A stretch of 64,000 nucleotides of DNA. Source: Amorphochlora amoebiformis (lineage: Eukaryota > Cercozoa > Chlorarachniophyceae). The stretch covers positions 308,687-372,686 of the forward strand of contig BAAHQB010000193.1 in the NCBI GenBank assembly GCA_054601695.1, read 5' to 3'. Numbering within the stretch: the stretch's first letter is position 1; each line of letters opens with the position of its first letter. Below are positions 38,805-52,480 of the stretch, one piece after another. The notes under the pieces were generated by a model. It had not been told where the DNA came from. It did no database searches and saw nothing but the letters and a program-made list of their open reading frames with translations. The translations under genes and the position numbers were made by a program.

Positions 38805-39230
38805 ATGAGCGCTCCGAATCCCAAAACGACCATGAAATCCTGGAAGGTATGGACAAACACAAACTTCAAGCCAACTTGAATACATATTGTTGTCGCTAAT
38901 ATCTCCGTTTCTTCCTCTCTCTCTCTTTCTCCGTCCAACCAAATCATTTTTTTGTCAAACTCACTCTATTGTTCTCACTCTTTGCCGATATATTAATGTG
39001 TGTTGTGCCTATCCTTCAAACTACCAACCAATGTACATGTGTATATAAATATATATATGTATATAATTAAATATATCATATGTATATATATATATATATA
39101 TCTATATATACACACATGTATATATATATATATATATAAATATATATGTACACATATGTATATATATATACCTTAGCCTACTGACACGAACCCTGACCTA
39201 TACAATGGAACTCAAGTCTATTCTTACCAA
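38805..39230 (+). CDS. Gene 2 5' exons (tentative)
   Basis: 38805-38846 encodes 14 residues ending TGGAAG/GTATGG. 39177-39230 is an 18-codon island ([18 protein letters not shown]) between CCTTAG and CAA/GTAAGC, open and phase 0 on both sides as needed to join exon 1 to 39759. I found no clear counterpart in genes 1 or 3. Confidence 0.4.
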
Positions 39231-39407
39231 GTAAGCTTCATGTGAATATATGTGCATGTGCATCGAACTTCTTCTGTACAACGTACGTGAAAAATTTAAG
39301 GCAATTTATACATATATATATATATATGTAAATATATATATGTAATATAAGCATATATATGTATTAAAATGTATATGTTACATATGTATATGTATATATA
39401 TAATATG

Positions 39408-39456
<49 letters not shown>

Positions 39457-39552
39457 GTATGTCATAAACAAGTCCTCGTAAACCAAAAAAGCCTCTTTTA
39501 ATTTTTTGTACATACATATATTATTATGCATATATCATAATTTATCAGAGGT

Positions 39553-39595
<43 letters not shown>

Positions 39596-41191
39596 TACAT
39601 ACATGTATATATATACACACACATAAATATATTTATTTTTGTAAATATTTATATTTATGTATATATGTATATATAATGTATATATGTATATATATATATA
39701 TAAAAACATATACAACATAATATATATATATATATATATATTATATATAAACACACAGTTGTTGTTCCGCGCCGTGGAAGCGGGTGATCTCAAAACCCTA
39801 CGATCACTCATTCAATTAGCCCAAAAAAATCAAGATTTCGACATCAGCCAAGTTGTGGACTTTGAAGGTCTCACTAACACCGGTAGCCTACATTTTCTAC
39901 AGTAACCTTCAATGACTTTCCCGTAGGTTGCACACTTCTTCATAAGGCATGCGACAATCTGAATATCGATATTGTGCGGTATTTACTCGGTTTAAACGCT
40001 AATGTTAACGCTCGGAATTCGTCAGGTGAGTTTGTGAACCTGTATCAAAATACTTGTGAGTTCAAGTCGCTAATTACCGAGCATTTTTGTATTTCCACAG
40101 GTTGGACAGCTTTCCACTTTGCATGTCAGAGAGGAAATATTGAAATCGCTCGATCTTTAATCGACTCAAAGGCCAACATTCGATCTCGCACAAATCAAGG
40201 TTGGTATATATATATTGGCGAGACAGAATGCATTGATATCTGCCAACCGTGTTGTTTGATATTGCAAGCAATAATTTATCTCGTCATTTAGGTACAACGC
40301 CCTTATTATGGGCGTGCACAGGGGGTTGTTTACCTTTGGTGAGGTTGCTAGTGGAGCTCAAGACGGACATCAAAGCTGTCGATGTTCAGGGTATCCCCCT
40401 TCTTGTCCTTAAAATCACATATCACGGAATCACGGCTACATCCCGAGCCACTTACAACGTTTGGATAATTACTAGGGTACATTGGTATGTTCAAAAGAGC
40501 TTAACATCATGTTTGACAGAAAGCAAAGAATTTACATATATTACCCTAGGCATAGAATTACACCAGGCGCAGGGTACCTTAGATGCCTTTTACACTAGGT
40601 GAAGGGTCTCTCCACTATGCTTCTACATTTGGAAATCTAACAACGGTGAAGTACTTAGTTGAGGAGGCTAAAACAAGCATCGAGGACGTGAATAAATCTG
40701 GTTTGTCAATTAACACGATGTATGTCCAAAGTAGTAATATTATTTTCGGTAAATACGGTACGATGATTCGACATTGGATCCCTAATCTCTGCTTTATCAG
40801 GTAATGGGTCTCTACATATTGCTGCTTTCTGGCACCATTTATCGACTGTGAAGTACTTAGTGGAGAATGCTAAGGCTGACATGAAGGCCATGAATAAACA
40901 TGGTAGCTTTATTTAGAGTTTCAAATCAAATTTTAGGATTACTCTGAGTTTGTCATGCTTTTCATCGCACAGGAAATACCCCTCTCAAGGTTACATCTAG
41001 TGAGGAAGTAAAAGAATATCTACAAGAAGCACAAACTGCATTGGTAAATTTCAGAATATGGAAATATATATATACACAAATACACACATGCACGTTTAGT
41101 ACGTTTATCTGCATACATATAAATCAATATGTTTTGCGTTTACATTCACAAGTGTGAATATGACATGTATGTATATATATATATATATATG

Positions 41192-41229
<38 letters not shown>

Positions 41230-41536
41230 GTGTATGTAATATATGTATGTTTGTATGTATATATACAAAGTATATATCCACACAGCATATATATATATAT
41301 ATATATATATATGTACCTATGTATATACGTATGTATGAGTATATGTAGATTTAAATACATATTGAATCCTTCCTATACATATGTACATACATCATATTTA
41401 TATATTCAGATACACATATATTATATATATATGTATATACATATATGTGCATATGTGCTTGTTGTAGATACATAATATATATGTTTGCATACATATACAC
41501 ATACACACATATTATACTTTTTGTGTTATATTATAC

Positions 41537-41579
<43 letters not shown>

Positions 41580-41765
41580 TATATATATATACATAATATA
41601 TACACATATATATATACATATTATATATACATATATATACATAAATTTATATATATACACGTATGTATATTTATTAGTGAAGAATAAATGTACATATGTA
41701 TATACATATATATATATATGATATATGTATATGTATGTATATATAAACATATATATAAACACATA

Positions 41766-41854
<89 letters not shown>

Positions 41855-42584
41855 TTATATATACATATAATATATAAATATATATTTATATGTATTGTAT
41901 GTATGTGTACCTATATATGTGGTGGTAACCTACTCTTTGATCAGAGTTGTGGTATCAATCAAGACAGAAGGGAATTTACTTACTGCCAAGAATTTGATTC
42001 ACTTTGCTGAGTTTCAATATCAACTAAGTCAGAAATTGCCCAAAGATTGAATTATACTCATATACAAATTTGAATGAAATACGTTTGCCGCGTATTCCAT
42101 ATTCCCACTTACCTCAGCGAAAGGAGTGATCAAATATTGAACAAGTCCAAACACTAGTGAGGCAAGCAAGTGATAGATACCGTTCATCATATCAATTCTT
42201 TTTTTTTTTTTTTTTAAACGGCATCCCACCCCACCCGTCGCTTGTAGGTATCTATCTGAATTGAGATTCCTCCGACAATTAAGTCATCATAGGATTAGTC
42301 CCGACAAGCGACAGTTGTATATATTTTCTTAAGCGACATATACCAGGCCCCAATCTACCAGACCATTTTTGGGATATCAAGATAAATCCCCTAATACCCA
42401 TACATTTCCCAAGGGAAATATGGCCTGGATGTGTACCTATATATAAGCGTGTATATTATGTATCTGCAACCGTAGATTAAACTTGTCATTATCGTTGGGT
42501 TTATCCATACATATATATCAGATAATATATTATATGTGTAAATATATATGCAATGCGTATATATTTCCGCACAAATAAATATAC

Positions 42585-42622
<38 letters not shown>

Positions 42623-42676
42623 GTATGTATACATACATACATATACATGACATCTATGTTATGAAAACCACGTATA

Positions 42677-42713
<37 letters not shown>

Positions 42714-43337
42714 CTATACCTATGCATATATATTATATCTATATGTATTGTATATATATATACATATATATATGTATACATACACACACATACGTACACA
42801 CATATATTTTATAACTCATAGAATCTCCTTCAAGCGGTAAAAACAGAAAACCTTGCTGACGCCCAAGCCCTCATTCCGAAGCTCAATCATCATTCCATCG
42901 AAAAAGAACAAGACGAACATGGTGATGTTACCACTAATACACATCACAAGTCTCTAATACCGAGCATTAGGAAACACCCTTCTCCACTTCGCATGTGAGA
43001 ATGGCGATCCTGAAATGGTTCAACTCCTACTTGACGCAAAAGCTTCCATTAATGCTCGCCGGAAAAAAGGTGATTTGATAGCGTTTTTAATGTGTTTAAA
43101 TTGGTTTTGCATTAATCGGTGAATGGCGATATTGCTTGAGACTGACGTGCTCATTTCAGGCACGACACCGTTGCTTATCGCGTGTGGTAGAGGGCATGTA
43201 CAGGTCGTCAAGCGTCTAGTCGAGCTGAAGGCGGATAAGAAAGCTGCCGATACTAACGGTATGAAAATAGCCCTTGAAATCATATCAAACCGTTTGATGG
43301 GGTCCCAATATATATATATCTATTTATAAATGATATA

Positions 43338-43371
<34 letters not shown>

Positions 43372-43465
43372 AATATTTACATCATTAACATGAATATATG
43401 AAAATTAGCAACAGAGTATCGAATTTATTATAGAGATTTCTCAATATGGATATTACATATGTGTC

Positions 43466-43528
<63 letters not shown>

Positions 43529-43715
43529 TTGTGTTAATGTATATATGTATTTACTATTGTATATGCTTTGAACATCAATGTAGACTATATATCTTTCATA
43601 TTTATCTGTAATATATAAATATAAAATGAAATATAATTTATGCGTAAGTATGTATATTTATTTATGTATGTATATATTGTTATGTGTACATTCATAATAG
43701 AACACAAGCACACAT

Positions 43716-43766
<51 letters not shown>

Positions 43767-45449
43767 TAATATATATACATATATCTATATGCAATCAATG
43801 GTATATACCTACAATAGAAATATAAAGTATACACCTTTTCATTTGTATATTGTGTCTGAATACTGAATACTGCAACCCGACGTCATGTTTGGAGTTACTT
43901 TGGCAGTGCCAGCGCCCCATAACTAATTGAAACACGTTACCACACTCAGGGGACGGTCCTCTGCACTGCGCCTGCTACAACGGACATTTCGAAGTCATCA
44001 AATTTATGGTTGACACTCATCATCTCGACATTGAGACTCACAACAAACAAGGTGTATGTCTTTTTCCAACACAGTTCACATCAGCGTTCATTTCGTCTGA
44101 CTTTTGAAAATGTAATATGCAGATCGCACGCCCCTCGACATTGCTCTGAGCGAGGGGAAGATGGATATAGCCAATTATTTCAATCAGAAGGTCTTATATC
44201 CCTTCTACATGGAAGAAAACAAGCTTTTCTAAAAACAAAACTATGTAAAAACACACGTTCAGAGGTTCCAACAGGCCGTTCTGTCGGGGCAGGTGGAAGA
44301 GGCCAAAGCTATTCTAAGGACGGAATATCTCAAGCTAGATATCAACCACCCCACAGATAAGAAGGGTCTTATATACTACTCTGATACTCGTATATTTCAA
44401 AAACGCTAACAGCCCTATATGACTGACCCTAGGCACCACATATCTTTACCTCGCCTTCCAGAACCAAAATCTCAAACTCTCAAGGCTTCTTCTCGACTCA
44501 AAGGCTAGTATTCAGGGTCATATGTCAGATGGTGAGTCACTAACTCTTGCTCTGGGATTTTGGTGTTTGTGTGATCGTAAGTTTGGAATTTACCCTCAAA
44601 TCTCGCTTGCGCTCAGGGCGAACGCTCCTTTTGTTTGCGTGTTCCAGAGGCCATCTGCCGGCGGCCAAGGCTCTTGTGGACCACAAAGCAAACGTCAAAG
44701 CTGTGGATAATAAGGGTATTTAGGGAGTGTAGGTTGAACTTTGGGTAAGAGAATAGGATTATGCGTTAAGGGAGATATCAAAGTCTAGATTGTGCCTGGT
44801 ATGTAACGCTTCTCGTCTATCATCCCATCGACTCTGTGTGTGTATCCATCAGGTTATGGGCCGCTACATTTGGCGTGCTTGAACGGACACCTCAACATGG
44901 TAAAGTTCCTTGTGGAGAGTTGTAAAGTGGATATCAAAGCTGTCAACGAAGAAGGTATTCCCAACCTGATAAATTCGACTTCGTATCTACCGGTGGGGAA
45001 ATGTGATTAAGTTTGATACTGATACATCCTTCCAGGTAAAACACCTTTGCTTGTTGCGAATGGTGGAGGGCATGTTCAGGTCGTAAGGTGCTTAGTCGAG
45101 TTGAATGCGGACTTGGAAACTGCTGATTCTAACGGTATGAAACGACCCTGGAAATCGTCTTACTCTGTTTATTTAATTACTGTCATACGTGAGTGTATAT
45201 ATCTGTGTTTATGTAGGATTCTTATATCGTTTAAATGTTTTGAATGTACATGTATGTTACATATATATACATATACACATATATGTATATAAATAATATG
45301 TATATAAGATATAAATATATACATATATATATATAATATATATATTATATATATATCAATGTGTATATATGTATTATATATATATACATATCTACATGTT
45401 TGCTTATGTATGTGCATTAATAGTATACACACACATGTATGTATATATG

Positions 45450-45490
<41 letters not shown>

Positions 45491-45632
45491 GTAAAATATG
45501 CATACATATATGTACATACATATAAATATACATATGTATATTATATATTTACTTATGTGTACACAAATTAAATTTACATACATATATATATATATATATA
45601 GATATGTATACATATATGTATATACATACGTA

Positions 45633-45670
<38 letters not shown>

Positions 45671-45722
45671 CATACAATATAAGTATATATATATATATAT
45701 ACATACATATACATAAACATGT

Positions 45723-45764
<42 letters not shown>

Positions 45765-46554
45765 CATATATATATATATATATACATATACATGCACCCC
45801 TATCTATGTATATATATATATATATGTATTATACATACATATATATATTACATATGTGTACATAAATATATATATTATATGTACATATACATATGTACAC
45901 ATACATATATAATTTACATGTATGTATATCGAAGACATATAGAATTACAAGTACATATGTATTCCACATAAACAAATTTATATAATCTATCATTATAGAA
46001 TCATAGCAAGCATCGTCTTAGAGTACCAAAAATTTTTTTATACATTTCACATAATATACTATCATAATATTGGCTGACACTAAAGTCTAATTGTGTTCAT
46101 AACGATACTAATATGTCACCCAAACGTTACCAGGTTATAAGCCCCTACACCTGGCCTGTTCAAACCGTCATCTCAACCTGGCAAAGTTCCTTGTGGAGGA
46201 ATGTAAGGCGAACATCGAGGCTGTCAACAAACAAGGTATATCGATGACCTTCTGGTGTTTTCTTCTCCTCTCCTGTAGAATTATTGATATTCGATCCAAT
46301 AGGTGAAACAGCTCTTTCTCTTGCACGTGAGGGTGGAAAACCAGATCTCGTATCGTATGTGGAGGCAGCTACAGTCAAGGGTATTTAAATAAATGAATTC
46401 TGCTCTAACTTAATGCCCTCAAACGCTTTGTGTATTTGTATCAAATGAGATTACATGAACATATTATATCAATATATATTGCATATATATATATATATAG
46501 ATATATATAGGATATATATATATATATATATATTGATAGATATATATATTATAC

Positions 46555-46596
<42 letters not shown>

Positions 46597-47305
46597 ATGT
46601 GTATATATATATACATTTACATCATGTCTGATTTGTTTCCACAAATTAACGTAAAATTTGGAAATACACATTTTCTTAAATCTTCGAAACCTGTCTACTC
46701 AATATAATGTGTGTGCATACATGTCGTTTTGAACAATATTTTCAGATATACATATATATGTATGTATATATACATACATATATTTATATTTACATATATA
46801 TATATATATATTCATATATATACATATATTATTATATATATATATATATATATACATATGTATATATATTCATATATATGCATATATATGAATATATAGA
46901 TATTATGTCTACACATATACATTCTTTAAAAAAGAAGGTTTAAAGACAAATTCTGTTCCACTTCCAACAGACGTAAAGATGACGAAATCGCTTCTCGTAC
47001 GTCTGGACAAAGGCCTCATAAGGGCCTGGTTGTTGGCCACACAGTCGACTTCAAAGATCAGCAAGAAAGCCATAGACTTCTTCTACACAAACGATGTGGA
47101 CGGTGAAATTTTGGAGCATTTGGTGTCGAGCGGAACGGATCTTGAAACGGTACTATACTTTACACTTCTTTTCGGAGTTATATATATATTTATATGAATA
47201 TATCTCTATATATACAATATGTATATAAATATATATATATCTGTATCTATATTTATATACATAGTATTGTTTTTATAAATATTATATATATATATATATA
47301 TATAT

Positions 47306-47387
<82 letters not shown>

Positions 47388-47511
47388 GTATATATATGAA
47401 ATGTTATAACTATTTGCAGATAAGGTATATACTCGTCCACTCAGATATATTTTTTATCTTTACATCATCTTAATTTAAATCATGTATGTATATGCACACG
47501 GACATATATAT

Positions 47512-47559
<48 letters not shown>

Positions 47560-47828
47560 TGAACATGTTGATGATAACCGTTACGAATACGTTATTTCAA
47601 CAGCAATGCCAAGACCTAAACATTGGAGATCGAGTCAAGGTACGCCGATTTATTCGGCCCCTCGTCAACACGATCAAGCAGCCTGAACATAAGGACATCC
47701 GCGGGACATTCAGACGCCTCAAGGTATTTGATCGCGGAGACGTCAACCTAAAGGTTATCTTGATTATTAACCCAATCTGTTCACATCCATCCTCATGATG
47801 CAATATATATATAATATATGTGTATATA

Positions 47829-47877
<49 letters not shown>

Positions 47878-48827
47878 TATATATATGTATGTATATATAT
47901 TATATATGTGGGTATGTATTATGTATATCGTAAGTATATTCCTACAAATATGTATATATACATACACACACACATATATGTTACTCTTCCAATCCAACTC
48001 AGGATGCAAAAGATCTCGGGAGAGGTACATATGGATACGCGCTTCTTGTCAGTGTTGCTGGTTTTGCAGACCCGGTCGTCCTTAAGCGAAACTACTACCC
48101 TGTCAAGTCATTGAAGAGTCTCAACGCCATCGACCAGATGGGTACCCACCACAACATCCTCAACATCATCGGTTGCGTCACGCTCGATCATGACATCTGT
48201 GTCGTCTCCGAGTACTGCGCCAAAGGCAGCCTCTGTGACCTCGCTCGGGGAAAAAAGATCGAACCTTCCGACAAAGTTCTGCTAAGCTACGCAAAGGCGA
48301 TTGCCAATGGCCTCATGCACCTCCACTCAAGGGGGATCATTCATCGTGACCTGCGCGCTGACAATATCCTCATGCATTCCAATGGGCGGGTCGTCATCGG
48401 TGATTACGGTCTCTCGCGTAAGCTCCCCTCCACCAAAAATTACTACAAGGATGTGAGCGCACTACCGCTTCCCGAGCACTGGATGGCGCCCGAGTGTCTC
48501 CAGCACAAGAAGTACACGTTCAAGGGAGACATCTGGTCGCTTGGAGTCACGTTGTATGAGTTACTAACCCGCGGTCGTGAGCCGTATGCAGAGCTGAAGG
48601 ATTGGGAGACAAAAGTGCGCCCCGGGGTTATCGACGGGTCGATCCGTCTGATCGATGAGGGCTTTGGCGACATATTCGAGAGAGAGAGCTTCCCGGTGCC
48701 CTCTAGAATGATTGGAATTGCTGAGAAGTGCTTGGATTTCAACGAGAAAAGGCGACCGGATGCTAGGCGGGTGTTGGAGCTAGTAGAGCACGGTGTGAAC
48801 CTACGACAGGCAAGCGAGTATAGTTAA
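38805..48827 (+). CDS. Ankyrin-SAM-protein kinase gene 2 (complete model, about 1026 aa)
   Basis: Exons: 38805-38846 and 39177-39230 (both tentative); 39759-39867; 39927-40025; 40101-40199; 40292-40390; 40599-40700; 40801-40902; 40973-41043; 42822-42921; 42971-43069; 43160-43258; 43950-44051; 44123-44190; 44263-44365; 44433-44531; 44617-44715; 44853-44954; 45036-45134; 46134-46235; 46303-46380; 46971-47149; 47604-47753; 48003-48827 (TAA). Frames and phases agree throughout. Same plan as gene 1: three ankyrin blocks, SAM-like domain, kinase. Block III has two more repeats than gene 1. The first exon ([14 protein letters not shown]) lacks the Gly2 myristoylation start of genes 1 and 3, so either the start is wrong or this paralogue is not acylated. 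Confidence 0.9.
39759..41043 (+). CDS. Gene 2 ankyrin block I (7 exons)
   Basis: Capping exon ([18 protein letters not shown]), five repeat exons with GxTPL/GxxLHxA starts, and end exon [17 protein letters not shown]...QTAL. Phase 0 at both block ends, phase 1 inside. Introns here are short (59-208 nt), which makes this the cleanest block for splice-site study. Confidence 0.93.
41044..42821. other. Intron between blocks I and II of gene 2
   Basis: (TA)n at 41150-41920 (pure run of about 85 bp at 41766-41852) and 42560-42810. The middle, 41925-42450, is unique and has a T17 tract at 42200-42216. On the minus strand an ATG frame after this poly-A is open to a GAG/GTAAGT donor-like site near 42113. 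A retroposed fragment inserted in minus orientation would fit, but nothing is recognised. Confidence 0.5.
42822..44190 (+). CDS. Gene 2 ankyrin block II (5 exons)
   Basis: Exons 42822-42921 ([18 protein letters not shown]), 42971-43069 ([20 protein letters not shown]), 43160-43258 ([20 protein letters not shown]), 43950-44051 ([20 protein letters not shown]) and 44123-44190 ([20 protein letters not shown]). Closest to the ankyrin consensus of the three paralogues. The 690 bp intron at 43259-43949 is (TA)n. Confidence 0.93.
44263..46380 (+). CDS. Gene 2 ankyrin block III (7 exons)
   Basis: Capping exon 44263-44365, five repeat exons (44433-44531, 44617-44715, 44853-44954, 45036-45134, 46134-46235) and C-terminal exon 46303-46380 ([20 protein letters not shown]). 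The pair 44853 and 45036 has no counterpart in gene 1. The 1 kb intron 45135-46133 is mostly (TA)n. Confidence 0.93.
46381..46970. repeat. TA-rich intron before SAM of gene 2
   Basis: (TA)n with a short unique start. It lacks the telomeric block and the conserved flanks seen in the matching introns of genes 1 and 3. Confidence 0.7.
46971..47753 (+). CDS. Gene 2 SAM-like domain (2 exons)
   Basis: 46971-47149 encodes [16 protein letters not shown] and a [18 protein letters not shown] turn; 47604-47753 encodes [17 protein letters not shown], matching the last SAM helix (dL-x-I-x-x-G-x-R-x-K). The 454 bp intron between them is (TA)n. A linker ending DRGDVNLK joins the kinase in phase 0. Confidence 0.75.
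48003..48827 (+). CDS. Gene 2 protein kinase domain, tyrosine-kinase-like
   Basis: Single exon of 274 codons plus TAA. Motifs: GRGTYG loop, VVLK lysine, [40 protein letters not shown]. As in gene 1, no Glu lies between the VVLK lysine and the THHNIL segment where helix C should supply one, so this is a family trait and not a single mutation. Very similar to the gene 1 domain over its whole length. Confidence 0.93.
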   Translation, partial: DAKDLGRGTYGYALLVSVAGFADPVVLKRNYYPVKSLKSLNAIDQMGTHHNILNIIGCVTLDHDICVVSEYCAKGSLCDLARGKKIEPSDKVLLSYAKAIANGLMHLHSRGIIHRDLRADNILMHSNGRVVIGDYGLSRKLPSTKNYYKDVSALPLPEHWMAPECLQHKKYTFKGDIWSLGVTLYELLTRGREPYAELKDWETKVRPGVIDGSIRLIDEGFGDIFERESFPVPSRMIGIAEKCLDFNEKRRPDARRVLELVEHGVNLRQASEYS

Positions 48828-49011
48828 GATGGCTAAGACAACTAGACCAAAGGTATGTATTAGATATGCAATACACATATATATAATATATTTATATATA
48901 CCCATAAATGTTGTTATTTTAAGTAATAGTTTTAATATTACTATTCATATATGTATGTAGAAATATTTATATGAAATATATGTCTCGATATGTAAATACT
49001 TATGTATTATG

Positions 49012-49052
<41 letters not shown>

Positions 49053-49080
49053 CATATATGTATATACATATATTATATAT

Positions 49081-49147
<67 letters not shown>
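48828..49147. other. 3' flank of gene 2
   Basis: The first about 35 nt match the gene 1 3' flank (ACCAAAGGT). After that TA-rich sequence with one ATAAAT-type stretch; no clear poly(A) signal. Confidence 0.5.
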
Positions 49148-49545
49148 TTGTTACCTCAGTGGAAGTGTGGACAGTGGTCCGATTGAAGTCTTTCTAAATT
49201 CTTGTTTTAACTTTTCATGTTGCATGGGTACTTGCTCTTCACTAAAAACGAAGAGGGTACTGATGTGTAACATCAGGCGTGACGTGACGTCACCACGATA
49301 TGCCGTGACGTCACGCTTTGTCACAGTACCACGAAAGACCGTTACTACCGGGTACTGACGGTACCACCGGGTACTACCGGGTACTACCGGGTACTACCGG
49401 ATGATACTATAACCGAACGATCTCCAGAATCTCCATCGATCTCGAGCGGTCTATATTGGCTACGATAAGGTTTCAATACTGTACAGACATCTACTTATCG
49501 AGCTGCGATGATGCTATCTGTATTATTGTATGTCTGCACTAAATA
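49148..49545 (+). mobile_element. SINE-like element with tRNA-type head; dispersed repeat, copy 2
   Basis: Begins TTGTTACCTCAGTGG right after a (TA)n run and has GGTCCGATTGAAGTC, aligning with the head at 21133. The body holds GTGACGTCACGCTTTGTCAC (near 49309) and a GGGTACTACC(G) tandem at 49347-49400, shared with 1500-1720. The 1440 copy would then be a 5'-truncated or headless copy. Confidence 0.5.
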
Positions 49546-49593
49546 TATGTATATATTTATATATTATATATATATATATATAATATATAAATT

Positions 49594-49660
<67 letters not shown>

Positions 49661-50221
49661 ATATATATATATGTATGTATACTATAAATATACATGAATG
49701 TTACATATATACATAGTTTTATGAATATATATATGCACCAAGCTACGAGGGTTATATAGTAACTATTCTCACAGGCAGACCTGACAAATCGTAATCTAGA
49801 AAGTATGTTACTGGATGATATCTAGGATATGTACTTGTAGTATATTGTGATATCGTCTCAGATGATGGCTACAATTGTATAATCACATGTGATTTCCAGG
49901 TCTCATAGTGTACATACTGCACTCTACAATACAGATTTCACAGACCAAAAGTTTGTGATACACCTAGATCTACTAGATCTAGTAGATACACCTAGTACAC
50001 ATCCCAGATATCTGGCCTAGGATCATAGTCAAGAGTCGGGGTTTGGACCATCTTCTTTATCTTGTATTAACTCTAAGTTAGGAGGTTTATGGTTGATTAG
50101 AGTAGGTTTCAGTTGAGATCAGGGGTGTAACGATGAAAGTCTAAATAATTGCATTACATTGGTCATGAGTTTATGAAAATATAAATATAAGTAACATGTT
50201 ACAAATATGTTATGGACATTG

Positions 50222-50254
<33 letters not shown>

Positions 50255-50268
50255 TAGTAATATATATA

Positions 50269-50310
<42 letters not shown>

Positions 50311-50341
50311 TATCTAGATTATATGTATATATATATATCTG

Positions 50342-50381
<40 letters not shown>

Positions 50382-50531
50382 TATATAGAGATATTTAATA
50401 TATATGTGCGTATTGTGTTGCATTAAAAACAACAGTACTACACTGTTATTTATATGATATATTCTGGATATGGTACATGTACTCTGATACGTAATATTAT
50501 ATATACATATACACATATGTATATACATATA

Positions 50532-50573
<42 letters not shown>

Positions 50574-50600
50574 TACCGTCGGGACCACCGCAAAGGGGGC
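49546..50600. other. Intergenic, TA tracts flanking a unique block
   Basis: (TA)n at 49546-49720 and 50220-50570. The unique block at about 49725-50215 has a CTAGATCTACTAGATCTAG palindrome near 49966. No exon or RNA gene seen. Confidence 0.5.
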
Positions 50601-51110
50601 AAGAAGATGCGTGAAAAGAGAGCAATGATCGAGTAAACACTGGTGACACATCAGGGTGACATATCGCCAGCAATAGAGTGCTACAAGGACAGACTACTAA
50701 TTCTCCAGATCTAAATGACTCTAATAGTCCCTGTGACTAAGAGTTAGATCCAAAGAAGACACAGAGACTGAGATGAAGGGAGAGCAAGGCATCCGTGGGG
50801 TTAGAGCGTCCAGTACTCAATTTGGAGAAGAAAAACAGTACACTCATGAAAAGGTGTGCATATGAGCGCATGAACACGAGAGTAGAGTGTAAACAGATGA
50901 GTGAATGAGCTGTGGACACTGTAAGGCGAGTGAGAGAGTGAGTGTACAACAATCTGTAAGATGAGGACAAGGGCATGAGGGCATGAGAGTGAATGGTGTG
51001 CAAGGGTCACGGTGGGTGTGTGTGTAGGCGGACATATGGTATCTATATGGTCGGCGACACATACGTATATGTTAAGGTTAGACCGTGGGGTTAGAGTTAT
51101 ACATATATAC
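50600..51110. repeat. Dispersed repeat, second and longer copy
   Basis: 50640-50830 is inverted relative to 37235-37415. The rest is GA/GT-rich unique sequence. Three overlapping minus-strand frames are open here but have no splice signals or counterpart in the other copy, so I do not call a gene. Confidence 0.6.
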
Positions 51111-51140
51111 ATATTTACAATACATACAGATATATTTAAG

Positions 51141-51171
<31 letters not shown>

Positions 51172-51176
51172 CTGCA

Positions 51177-51237
<61 letters not shown>

Positions 51238-51242
<5 letters not shown>

Positions 51243-51500
51243 GTACTCTAGATGACATGTTCCTGATGTACATATATATCATACATATGTATGTGTACTC
51301 TAGATGGCATGTTCCTGATGTACATATTTATCATACATATGTATATGTACTCTAGATGACATGTTCTTGATGTACATATATATCATACGTATGTATGTGT
51401 ACTCTAGATGACCTATCCCTGTTGTACATATATATCATACATATGTATATGTACTCTGGAGGACATGGTCCTGTTGTACATACATATCACACATATGTAG
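51238..51500. repeat. About 54 bp minisatellite, five units
   Basis: Units of ATGTACTCTAGATGACATGT, TCCTGATGTACATATATATC and ATACATATGT in tandem with small changes. It directly abuts the TTAGGG patch that starts near 51499. Confidence 0.85.
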
Positions 51501-51631
51501 GGTTATGTTAAGGGTTAGGGTTAAGGTTAGGGTTAGGGTGAGGGTTAGGGTTAGGATCAAGGATGGTGGAAGCTTTGGGTTAGGGTTAGGGTTAGAGTTT
51601 GGGTAAGGGTTGGGGTTTAGGGTTAGGGTGG

Positions 51632-51709
<78 letters not shown>

Positions 51710-51742
51710 TACGTGTAGATATATTTTTCGTACCTGTAATAA

Positions 51743-51790
<48 letters not shown>

Positions 51791-52235
51791 CATATCAATA
51801 CATATATTTATTTTCATATTCTAGGGTTAGTGTTAGTAAGGATAAGGGTTAGGTTTATCACTGAGTCAATCAATTATATAAGCGGTATACATGAGTATGT
51901 TTGCCATATTACGCAGAGGGTCGGGTTAGGGTTAAGGTGTTAAGGTTAGACAGTGGGTTAGAGTGTTATACATATATACATATAAAAATATCTATATACA
52001 TACATATATTTATGTATATATGTAAATATATATACATATATATGTATATATATATATATATATTATATGTATATCTGCAGCATGTTTAGTATTGGACGGT
52101 TTTAGGTGGCATATTGCTGGCGTTAAGGTAAAGGGTTAGGGCGAGAGTTAGGGTTAGGGTTCGGGTTAGGTGTTTCAAAACTTCATTTACCACATATATA
52201 TATATATATATATACACATATATACATAATATTAC

Positions 52236-52267
<32 letters not shown>

Positions 52268-52480
52268 CATAACTTTTACGTGCATACAATTGCACATTTA
52301 TTATGTCCATACGCTATAAATTTAGAACCTCATCTCTGGAGCCATCAACTTTCTCCTAAAGTTAGGGAAAGGGCTAGGGTTAGGGTTGGGGCAAGGGACA
52401 ACCCATAACCCTAAGCTCTTGACTCTCTCTCTCTCAATGTCTCAACACGCAAGAGTTTTAATCCTAACCCTAATCTTACC
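51499..52480. repeat. Degenerate telomeric-type patches with (TA)n
   Basis: TTAGGG-rich at 51499-51632, 51820-51860, 51920-51965, 52115-52170 and 52370-52390; a short CCCTAA patch near 52460. Between them (TA)n. No gene seen. Confidence 0.8.

Noticed and set aside
50737-51112. Three overlapping minus-strand frames of 70-100 codons
   Set aside because: GA/GT-biased sequence leaves several frames open at once; the related copy at 37235 preserves none of them.
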